Below are positions 1 to 5,470 of a stretch of DNA of 6,280 bases, piece after piece. Origin of the DNA: Chloroflexota bacterium (lineage in GTDB: Bacteria; Chloroflexota; Limnocylindria; Limnocylindrales; CSP1-4); the NCBI GenBank assembly GCA_003157175.1, contig PMIQ01000101.1, positions 1 through 6,280 on the forward strand. Direction: 5' to 3'. The stretch's first letter is position 1, and every line of letters begins with the position of its first letter. The position numbers and the translations under genes were made by a program. The notes beneath the pieces are model-generated. The model saw only the letters and a program-made list of their open reading frames with translations. It ran no database searches and had not been told where the DNA came from.

Positions 1-192
1 GCAATCGGGTACGACGCCGGCGTGCAGGCCGCTGGCACAAGCGACAAGCAGATCAGCGGACTGGGCGACAAGGCGAACTCCTCCTTGCTGGGATTGGACG
101 CCCTCTTCGGCAACGTCCGCATCACCGTGACGAACCTGCAGTCAGATGCTGCCGCCGAAACGCTCATCCGAACCCTGCAGCCAAAGCTCTGA
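1..192 (+). CDS. C-terminal fragment of a probable secreted protein or lipoprotein, 5' end outside window
   Basis: The frame is open from the first base to TGA at 190-192 and gives 63 residues with the codon bias of the neighbouring genes. The start lies upstream of the window, so any signal peptide cannot be seen. The visible part contains 'ISGLGDKA' near residues 18-25, then alternating hydrophobic residues (GNVRITVTNL) and a closing amphipathic helix (AETLIRTLQPKL). The same order (V/LxGxGDKA, then a strand, then an Ala-rich helix) occurs in the next gene, so the two are probably distant paralogues. This layout is typical of small actinobacterial lipoproteins of the DUF3558-like kind, but that family name is from memory and unverified. 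The gene ends 46 bases before the next start on the same strand, which suggests one operon. No biochemical function can be given. Confidence 0.7.
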   Translation, partial: AIGYDAGVQAAGTSDKQISGLGDKANSSLLGLDALFGNVRITVTNLQSDAAAETLIRTLQPKL

Positions 193-226
193 TCGAATTC
201 GCGGCAGTAATGCCGTCGGTTTGTAC

Positions 227-230
227 GAGG
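227..230 (+). promoter_or_regulatory. Ribosome binding site for the lipoprotein gene
   Basis: GAGG lies 8 bases before the ATG at 239. It favours that start over the in-frame upstream ATG at 146, which lies inside the preceding gene, and over the in-frame ATG at 308, which would remove the charged n-region of the signal peptide. Confidence 0.5.
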
Positions 231-238
231 TCATCGAC

Positions 239-937
239 ATGGCATATCACACGTTCCGGGGACGAACCGGATCCAAACGGGTCAAGGGAGTCGTTGGCGA
301 CTTCGCCATGGTCGCGATGGCCACCGTTCTGTTGGCCGGATGTTCGGCCGGCTCGTCGAGCCCGACGAGTCTCGGCGGCGCGACCGGCGCGACCGGAGCG
401 ACAAACGCCACCGTTGCATCCAACGCCCCCGCCGACACATCGGCTGGACTGAGCGCCGGCGACTCGTCTTCGGACCACGCCCGGTACTGCGACGCCATCA
501 AGCTGTCCGATGCCCAGGCGCTCGTAAAGGGCACCCTCACCAAGGTCGAGTTCGATGCAGCCGTGAGGCCTCCAACTGAGCCTTTCGACTGCACTTTCCC
601 TGCCGTCAGCGGAGGAGGCGACAACCTCGACGTCACCCTTACCAAGGCCGACACCTTCACCCAATCGGTCGCCGACCAGAACGCAGGCGCCGGCACGTCG
701 CTGACCGGCGTAGGCGACAAGGCTGTCTGGGTTCAGGACGCGACGATGGCCAACGCGCCGATCGTGGTGGCCATCAAGGGCTCGCTGACCTGCCGTGTCC
801 TCGCTCCGCCGACCGAGAACACGACCATCGAGTACACCGCGCCGAGCGGAGTCGACCAGATCACCTCGGCTGCTGCGGCCACGTTCGCGCAGAAGATGGC
901 CGTTCTCTGCAAGGACGTCTTCGATGCCACTAGCTAG
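239..937 (+). CDS. Secreted lipoprotein with a GVGDKA motif (DUF3558-like)
   Basis: This is a 232-residue protein. A basic n-region (residues 7-16), a hydrophobic core (about 22-33) and the lipobox LLAG-C with Cys35 form a lipoprotein (type II) signal, so the mature protein should be lipid-anchored on the outer face of the membrane. A Ser/Gly/Ala/Thr-rich linker with three GAT repeats spans roughly 36-80. The folded domain begins near 'ARYCDAI' and contains the four remaining cysteines (in ARYCDA, FDCTF, LTCRV and VLCKD), enough for two disulfides. 'LTGVGDKAVW' is followed by a strand and a C-terminal helix, as in the preceding partial gene. The overall layout resembles actinobacterial DUF3558-type lipoproteins, a family assignment made by eye. 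Its last 14 bases overlap the start of the metallopeptidase gene, so the two are probably co-translated and may act together at the surface. The function is unknown. Confidence 0.85.
   Translation: MAYHTFRGRTGSKRVKGVVGDFAMVAMATVLLAGCSAGSSSPTSLGGATGATGATNATVASNAPADTSAGLSAGDSSSDHARYCDAIKLSDAQALVKGTLTKVEFDAAVRPPTEPFDCTFPAVSGGGDNLDVTLTKADTFTQSVADQNAGAGTSLTGVGDKAVWVQDATMANAPIVVAIKGSLTCRVLAPPTENTTIEYTAPSGVDQITSAAAATFAQKMAVLCKDVFDATS
377..412 (+). repeat. In-frame 9-bp repeats encoding a GAT-GAT-GAT-NAT linker
   Basis: Two exact copies of GGCGCGACC (377-385, 386-394) are followed by two diverged copies (395-403, 404-412). They encode Gly-Ala-Thr repeats in the flexible linker between the lipid anchor and the folded domain. 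Length variation here would be tolerated without loss of frame. Confidence 0.7.
911..915 (+). promoter_or_regulatory. Ribosome binding site for the metallopeptidase gene, inside the lipoprotein gene
   Basis: AAGGA lies 8 bases before the ATG at 924, within the last codons of the lipoprotein gene. It supports 924 as the true start. The frame is open further upstream (ATG at 795), but that would add 43 residues of Arg/Pro/Ser-rich sequence read out of frame from the lipoprotein gene. Confidence 0.6.
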
Positions 938-3900
938 TCGAACTAACCAGCCGGTTGTCGAGCCTTCTGACCCGGCCGTCCCCGAGATTCCTGTGTCCGA
1001 TCGACCCCGGGGCAGGCGCCGGCCTCGCCGCCGCTGGCTCGTGGCCCTAGTCGCCTTGCTGGCGATCGTGGCTCTCGTCGCCGTGGCGGTGCCGCAGTTT
1101 CTCTCTCCCGCAGCCTCGAGCAAGCGTCCCGAGACGATCTGGCAGACGATCACCGACGGCGTCACCGACGGTACCGTCCCCACGCAAACCGCGCTCGAGG
1201 CCTTCGCCTACCTCTACAAGGCCGACATCCCCGGAGTGACGGTTCCCAAGGGCATCGAGGGCGGCGACGAACCAAGCGACGGCAGCGGCCCGATGAGCTG
1301 GGTCCACGCGGACTGGGATCAGCTGACATCCGACCAGCAGGCCGTCGTCAACCGCTTCCTGCAGACCGGGCCAAACGACCGAATCGTTGGGCCGAACTCC
1401 ACCGCTGCCAGGGCGGGGGTTTACGCCGACTTCATACGGCCAGTTCGCGTGAGTGGGACCGCCGCTCAGCCGACGGACACCGACTTCTGGCCGATCTACA
1501 CCGACCTTGCCCCGGACGTGCCCCTACCGCTCGCCCATGCCATGGCCGAGGAACTCCTGTCAGACATCGCCCGTATCGGCCCCAAACTTGGGATGTCCGT
1601 CATCACGCCGGGAACCGCAATCGCCCCCGACATCTCGCTGATCATGAGTGACGCAAACGCCGGCTCCGTGCTCATGGAGACCTTCGCCTACTCCGACTTT
1701 CACAACCCCTACGAGCCGTGCCAGGTCACGGTCTACCAGAACGCCTGGCTGAACGAACAGGTCACCAGCAGCGGCGGAGTCTCCGACCAGCTCCATGTGC
1801 TCTTGACCCATGAGGTCGTTCACTGCTACCAGAACGTCGTCGCGGGCAGCGTCGGAGCCTCGAGGGCAATACCGAAATGGATCGCAGAAGGCAGCGCGAT
1901 GTGGCTCGCGGCCGACGACACAGGCATTGCCGAGCCGTCGCTCGCCAACATGTGGCGAAACAGCTACTTCATCGCCGAAACGGCACTCACCAATCGCATC
2001 TACAGCTCTGACGGCTACTTCGCTCTCCTCGATCACCTGGGCCGAAACCTGTGGCAACTGATGTTGCCGGCGTGGCAGGCCGCTGTCAGCTCGCCGCAGG
2101 CCTCCGACGCGTTTATTGCCGTACTCCACGGCGATGACCCCGACGTTCGGAACAACTGGGCGGAGTCGTACCTGCGCGAAGACGGCTGGGGGAATCCCTG
2201 GATCGCGTATGGCTTCGGCCTGCCCGCCGATGCCCAGGTCTTCCAGTTCCCCGCCGAGGCCACGGCCGATCCGGGCTGGCAGGGGTCGCTGCTCAGCCGG
2301 TCGAACACCGTCCTCAACGTCGGCTCTAGCTCAGGCGAAGTCGTGACGATCTCGACCGACGGGCTGGCGAGCGTCCACGACGAGGGCAACGACAGTGCCA
2401 TCGCGTTCCAGAACGAGAGCTTCTGCACGAAAGACGGCGGTTGCGTGTGCCCGCCCGGCACAGCGCTCGCCGGCCAGGACATGGCCCAGCAGAACCTGAC
2501 CATTCCGTTCGTGGCGGCATTCAACGCTCCCGAAGGCGGGTCCAAGTACAGCATCGTCGCGTCCAAACTGGACGACCTCTGCAGCGGCAAGTCCACGCCG
2601 GAACCGATTCTCCCGGGCGGGGGCGCAGCGCCGAGCGGCGGCGGCGGAGGGACCGGCGCGGCGGCCGGTCCGTGCGGGCCGAGCTGCAGCCACTCCAACG
2701 GCGATCCCCACATGCTGACGGTCAACGGGGAGCGCTACGATTTCCAGGCCGCCGGCGAGTTCACCTTGCTGCGCTCTACAGACGGCAGAGTCGATATCCA
2801 GGCCCGCCAGGAACCACGCGACACCGACGGCCGCATGTCGATCGACACGGCTATCGCCGCGAAGGTGGGCAGCCATAGAGTCGGCGTGTACGTCACCGGG
2901 TCGGGTCTCGAGGCACACCTCGAGGCACACGTTGACGGCAGCACGGTGGATCTGTCCGCTGGCAGGGAGGATCTCGGCGACGGGGGGAGTATCTCTTCCT
3001 ACCAGAACGGCTTCGAAATCGACTTCCCGGACGGCACGAAGATGTGGACGCTCTCGGTCGGTCAGTGGGGCATCAACACCCAGATCAGCCCATCATCTGG
3101 CCTTCGCACCGGCGGCTCCGGTCTGCTCGGTCCGGTGATCCCAGGCTACCTCGGAGTGCCGAGCCTTCCCGACGGCACGCGCCTGCCGGCCGCGACGGAC
3201 GACCAGCAGCGCTCGACCGTCGTCTACGGCCAGTTCGCCGACGCGTGGCGTGTGACCGACGCCACGAGCCTCTTCGACTACGATGCCGGCAAGTCCACCG
3301 CGTCTTACACCATCAAGCCGTACCCCACAGACCCCAAGTACGCTGGCCTGACCGACCTGTCCTCCGATCAGCGCTCGGCGGGTGAAACGGCATGCTCCGC
3401 AATCACGGACTCGGACCTCCACGACGACTGCGTTTTCGATGTCGGCGTCAGCGGTGAAAACGGGTTCGCGGATGGCTATGCGGCAACGCAGTCCTTCCAG
3501 GAAGCCCCGGCCGTGGCGCCGACCGCCTCGCCGGCGGCCTCGCCCAACGCGGGGCTCGGCGCTGCTAACGGGGCCATGACCATGACCCAGGGCCTTGCTA
3601 TCGGCGGCGACGCCGTCGGCCCGAACGACACCGTGTACGCCTCAGTTCAGACTGCAGCCAACTCCTACAGCCTGATCGCGTTCGACCCGAAGGCCGGCAG
3701 CATCATCGAGCAGGTCGCGGTCCCGGCCCTGACCCCGGTCCACTTCGCCGCCGGTTCCGTCTGGCTGCCCGGCCAGGAGCCCGCCACCACGGGCGCGGCC
3801 TGCAGCGTCACCAGATTCGATGCCGTGACGTTGGCGGAGCAGGCCACGGTTTCCATTTCGTGTGGGCCCGATGGGGCGCCGGAGATCGCCAGCGACGGCG

Positions 3901-4529
3901 ACGCCGTCTGGTTTGTCGATGCCTCCAGGTACGACTCGGGCAAGGACTCGGGTCTGGTTCTGACGAGAATCGATCCTGCGACAAATGCACCGGGGACGAC
4001 CGTGTCGCTGCCGACAGGCCACGAAACACTCATGGATTCCACGGGTGCGCTGTTCTACGGCGACGATTCGGACGGCTACTACCGGCTGACCACCGGCTCG
4101 ACCACGCTTGATTCGCTCGGCACACTCGGCACCTACTCGGGCAAACCCTTTGCTGGCGGGACCGGTCTCTGGGTGCTGAGCGGCGATCTGGCATCGGCCA
4201 AGTACTTCACCGCCGCCGGTGGCAATCCTTCGGCAACCGTCACGATCGCCGGCGCGGTCGTTGCCGGCGACGCCACAGCCGTCTATGTCGCAATTCCCGG
4301 CGAAGACGCACAGGGATTGTGGCAGGCGCAGCTCTGGCGTTACCCGATTGATGGCTCGACGCCGACCCGACTGGCCGTCCCTCCTATCTTCGGCGGCTCC
4401 TACCTCAGCTACTCCAGCGATCCTCCAACCATTTCCGTCAGCGACGGCGTCCTGAAGCTCTGGTCGACAGCAGGCGGCTCCAGCTCGATTCCCTCCCCGA
4501 TCCTGCTCCAGTGGGTCTCGCTGCACTGA
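924..4529 (+). CDS. Membrane-anchored zinc metallopeptidase with VWD domain and C-terminal beta-propeller
   Basis: This 1201-residue protein has an Arg-rich cytoplasmic tail (27-37) and one membrane segment (about 38-57); the rest is extracytoplasmic. Residues about 60-490 form a peptidase-like domain: H296-E-V-V-H300 is the zinc motif and E322 in 'WIAEG', 22 residues on, fits the third ligand of gluzincins (Peptidase MA-like). C266 and C301 could bridge this domain. A small Cys module follows (C501, C507, C509, C553), then a Gly-rich linker (559-583). A VWD domain runs from C584: 'SNGDPH' at 591-596, 'YDFQAAGEF', SGLLG at 732-736, 'WRV' at 775-777 and 'SLF' at 782-784, with a closing Cys pair C824/C836. 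An Ala/Pro linker (861-885) leads to a propeller of about seven blades (about 890-1201). The role is unknown; adhesion plus proteolysis at the cell surface is inferred. It probably shares a transcript with the lipoprotein gene. The substrate and the activity are unproven. Confidence 0.85.
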   Translation: MPLASRTNQPVVEPSDPAVPEIPVSDRPRGRRRPRRRWLVALVALLAIVALVAVAVPQFLSPAASSKRPETIWQTITDGVTDGTVPTQTALEAFAYLYKADIPGVTVPKGIEGGDEPSDGSGPMSWVHADWDQLTSDQQAVVNRFLQTGPNDRIVGPNSTAARAGVYADFIRPVRVSGTAAQPTDTDFWPIYTDLAPDVPLPLAHAMAEELLSDIARIGPKLGMSVITPGTAIAPDISLIMSDANAGSVLMETFAYSDFHNPYEPCQVTVYQNAWLNEQVTSSGGVSDQLHVLLTHEVVHCYQNVVAGSVGASRAIPKWIAEGSAMWLAADDTGIAEPSLANMWRNSYFIAETALTNRIYSSDGYFALLDHLGRNLWQLMLPAWQAAVSSPQASDAFIAVLHGDDPDVRNNWAESYLREDGWGNPWIAYGFGLPADAQVFQFPAEATADPGWQGSLLSRSNTVLNVGSSSGEVVTISTDGLASVHDEGNDSAIAFQNESFCTKDGGCVCPPGTALAGQDMAQQNLTIPFVAAFNAPEGGSKYSIVASKLDDLCSGKSTPEPILPGGGAAPSGGGGGTGAAAGPCGPSCSHSNGDPHMLTVNGERYDFQAAGEFTLLRSTDGRVDIQARQEPRDTDGRMSIDTAIAAKVGSHRVGVYVTGSGLEAHLEAHVDGSTVDLSAGREDLGDGGSISSYQNGFEIDFPDGTKMWTLSVGQWGINTQISPSSGLRTGGSGLLGPVIPGYLGVPSLPDGTRLPAATDDQQRSTVVYGQFADAWRVTDATSLFDYDAGKSTASYTIKPYPTDPKYAGLTDLSSDQRSAGETACSAITDSDLHDDCVFDVGVSGENGFADGYAATQSFQEAPAVAPTASPAASPNAGLGAANGAMTMTQGLAIGGDAVGPNDTVYASVQTAANSYSLIAFDPKAGSIIEQVAVPALTPVHFAAGSVWLPGQEPATTGAACSVTRFDAVTLAEQATVSISCGPDGAPEIASDGDAVWFVDASRYDSGKDSGLVLTRIDPATNAPGTTVSLPTGHETLMDSTGALFYGDDSDGYYRLTTGSTTLDSLGTLGTYSGKPFAGGTGLWVLSGDLASAKYFTAAGGNPSATVTIAGAVVAGDATAVYVAIPGEDAQGLWQAQLWRYPIDGSTPTRLAVPPIFGGSYLSYSSDPPTISVSDGVLKLWSTAGGSSSIPSPILLQWVSLH
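1809..1889 (+). other. Zinc-binding and catalytic site of the metallopeptidase domain
   Basis: Codons 1809-1823 encode HEVVH (residues 296-300): two zinc-ligand histidines and the catalytic glutamate. Codons 1878-1892 encode WIAEG, with E322 (1887-1889) as the likely third zinc ligand. The helix-HExxH / WxxEG arrangement with a gap of about 20 residues is the pattern of clan MA(E) peptidases. All expected active-site residues are present, so an active enzyme is predicted. Confidence 0.75.
2673..3431 (+). other. Von Willebrand factor type D domain segment
   Basis: Residues 584-836 of the large protein. The diagnostic order is seen: Cys pair, GDPH, NGERYDFQAAGEF, a run of beta strands rich in D and G, a closing strand with SGLLG, then WRV, SLF-Y and a C-terminal Cys pair. 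The Asn/Asp-rich calcium loop that usually follows GLxGN in VWD domains is absent: after SGLLG the sequence continues PVIPGYLG. Confidence 0.75.
2907..2930 (+). repeat. Perfect 12-bp tandem duplication in the VWD domain
   Basis: CTCGAGGCACAC occurs twice with no gap (2907-2918, 2919-2930). It is in frame and encodes LEAH-LEAH (residues 662-669). Exact identity, including codon choice, suggests a recent duplication. Confidence 0.9.
3591..4526 (+). other. Predicted seven-bladed beta-propeller region
   Basis: Residues about 890-1201 of the large protein show seven recurrences of a small residue followed by a hydrophobic-aromatic strand: NDTVYASV (Y905), GSVWLPG (W947), DAVWFVD (W996), GALFYGD (F1044), TGLWVLS (W1083), TAVYVAI (Y1121) and GVLKLWS (about 1178). 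Spacing is about 38-57 residues, close to normal blade length. Phrases such as 'LIAFDPKAG' and 'LTRIDPATN' are typical of YVTN/PQQ-like propeller blades. C960 and C980 lie on neighbouring strands and could bridge. The blade count is my reading, not a computed fold. Confidence 0.6.
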
Positions 4530-4805
4530 TGGTGGTTCAGGCCCAAACAACACCGGAGCCTTCACGCCATGGGGTCAGAACGGATCAACGAATGACTTGA
4601 CTTTGGGATGCGCCGATGCTGTCCCTCCTCGTCAAGCGCCTAGCGGATGGAAGGAACGCCCTCAAGCCGTCTTCGGGACCCGACCAACGTAGCTCGGTAT
4701 GTTGGCGACCGGGATCAGCAAAGATGGCGACGGTGTGTCGGCTCTAATCCTCTCGCCCCGACCATTCGGGTAGGTGGCCATTGACGTGCCTTTCTCTGTA
4801 ATCGC
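4530..4805. other. Intergenic gap between convergent units; no gene seen
   Basis: The stops of the metallopeptidase gene (+) and the tetR gene (-) face each other across 276 bases. No hairpin followed by a T-run is visible on either strand. Short open frames here lack a ribosome binding site and the local codon bias. The only recognisable content is the tRNA-like 3' end at 4739-4764. Confidence 0.6.
4739..4764 (+). other. tRNA-Pro 3'-end-like fragment (tRNA relic or possible integration site)
   Basis: Read 5' to 3', this stretch has a T-loop-like 7-mer (4742-4748, C-T-C-T-A-A-T against the TTCRANY consensus), a T-stem 3' strand (4749-4753), a 7-base acceptor strand CGCCCCG (4754-4760), discriminator A (4761) and CCA (4762-4764). 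The CCCCG-A-CCA ending is characteristic of bacterial proline tRNAs. Upstream, CGTAGCTCGG at 4688-4697 resembles the start of a tRNA D-arm (CGTAGCGCAG in tRNA-Pro), at about the right distance. However, no 5' acceptor strand CGGGGCG is found there, and the D and anticodon stems do not pair. An intact tRNA gene is therefore not supported. Confidence 0.35.
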
Positions 4806-5417
4806 TCAGAGCCTGATGCCGGACTCCAGAAGCGCCATGCCAGTGTCCATGCGCTCGAGGAAGCGGGCAGTCCTGTCTTCCCCGTCGCTGGCGAACCACG
4901 CCGCAATGGACACACCGATCACGGCGCCTGCGAGGGCCAGCACGGCGTCGTCATCGGCCGCTCGGCCGGTGCGCTCCGCGACGAGTTCGGCGATCACCCG
5001 CACCGTTCGGGCGAACTCCCCGAGCATGGCCTCTCGCAGTTCTGGCACGTCCCGCATCAGCAGCTCGCGTTGGCGTTGCAGGGCAAGCTCCTCGCCGGCC
5101 AGTTCACCAAAGCTGGAAAGGAACGCAGCGCGCAAGGCCTGGACAGCGGTCAGATCGGGGGGCTGCGCGCGGAAGGCCTCGATCATGCGATCGTCGAGAT
5201 CGTCGTAGATCACGAGGTCCGGTTTGGTGGGGAAGTAGCGGAAGACGGTGGAGGGCGAGACCTCCGCCGCCTCGGCGATCTGCTCTACGGAGGTCTCATC
5301 GTAGCCCTGCTCCAGAAAGAGCCGTAGAGCCTGTTCCTGAATCGCGGCACGAGTCTTGGCCTTCTTGCGCTCGCGCAGACCTAACCTCGGTGGGTCGTCG
5401 GTACCTATCGCGTCCAT
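4806..5417 (-). CDS. TetR/AcrR-family transcriptional regulator
   Basis: This 203-residue protein is of normal length for the family. Residues about 20-68 are the TetR N-terminal DNA-binding domain: TRAAIQEQALRLFLEQGYDETSVEQIA, then the recognition helix region EVSPSTVFRYFPTKPDL (about 52-68). The rest is helical and should form the ligand-binding and dimer domain; it resembles the C-terminal domain of MftR-like TetR proteins (unverified). It lies 53 bases downstream of the exporter gene on the same strand, so it most likely represses that exporter and itself in response to an exported compound that cannot be named here. ATG at 5417 is chosen because GGAGG (5428-5424) lies 6 bases before it. 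The adjacent ATG at 5420 is only 3 bases away, and an ATG at 5441 lies upstream of the GGAGG. Confidence 0.92.
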   Translation of the reverse strand: MDAIGTDDPPRLGLRERKKAKTRAAIQEQALRLFLEQGYDETSVEQIAEAAEVSPSTVFRYFPTKPDLVIYDDLDDRMIEAFRAQPPDLTAVQALRAAFLSSFGELAGEELALQRQRELLMRDVPELREAMLGEFARTVRVIAELVAERTGRAADDDAVLALAGAVIGVSIAAWFASDGEDRTARFLERMDTGMALLESGIRL

Positions 5418-5423
5418 CATTGA

Positions 5424-5428
5424 CCTCC
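5424..5428 (-). promoter_or_regulatory. Ribosome binding site of the tetR gene
   Basis: GGAGG on the minus strand lies 6 bases before the second of two adjacent ATG codons (5417), which decides the start between 5420 and 5417. Confidence 0.7.
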
Positions 5429-5437
5429 AGTTTCGTA

Positions 5438-5451
5438 GCACCCACTGGTGC
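5438..5451. promoter_or_regulatory. Inverted repeat upstream of tetR, candidate operator
   Basis: GCACC-CACT-GGTGC is a perfect 5-base inverted repeat with a 4-base centre, in the 53-base gap between the exporter stop and the tetR ribosome binding site. Position and symmetry suit binding of a TetR dimer and hence autoregulation. It could equally be a small RNA hairpin. Whether a second copy lies ahead of the exporter gene cannot be seen here. Confidence 0.35.
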
Positions 5452-5470
5452 GTTCACTTCGAGCTTTCGC

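Noticed and set aside
1002..1100. Tat-type signal peptide at the start of the large protein (RRRPRRRW before the hydrophobic segment)
   Set aside because: The Arg run lacks the S/T-R-R-x-F-L-K pattern and the hydrophobic segment is long and very apolar, so a simple membrane anchor with a positively charged tail fits better.
164..1183. Long minus-strand open frame (339 codons)
   Set aside because: It lies opposite the lipoprotein gene and the start of the protease gene, is Arg/Gly-rich with no recognisable domain, and is explained by the third-position G/C bias of the plus-strand genes.
3642..4565. Minus-strand open frame of 307 codons
   Set aside because: It is a shadow of the propeller-coding region; the translation is rich in Arg and Gly with scattered Cys and shows no family motif.
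4616..4747. Short plus-strand frame of 43 codons (MLSLLVKRLADG...)
   Set aside because: There is no ribosome binding site, no recognisable domain, and it ends inside the tRNA-like stretch; a chance open frame is more likely.
4737..4762. Possible terminator hairpin (GTCGG ... CCGAC)
   Set aside because: It is only a 5-base stem with a 16-base loop and no T-run on either side, and is better explained by the tRNA-like sequence.
4683..4764. Intact tRNA-Pro gene
   Set aside because: The 5' acceptor strand is missing, the D-stem pairs at only 2 of 4 positions, and no anticodon stem-loop of the right geometry is found.
4715..4915. Minus-strand 66-codon frame ending in MVGARGLEPTHRR
   Set aside because: The 'MVGARGLEP' string is the well-known artefact of translating the complement of a tRNA 3' end. 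It is not a protein, but it drew attention to the tRNA-like sequence.
4774..5208. Plus-strand open frame of 144 codons opposite tetR
   Set aside because: It is Ser/Arg-rich and low in complexity; the opposite strand has an unmistakable TetR protein with a good ribosome binding site.
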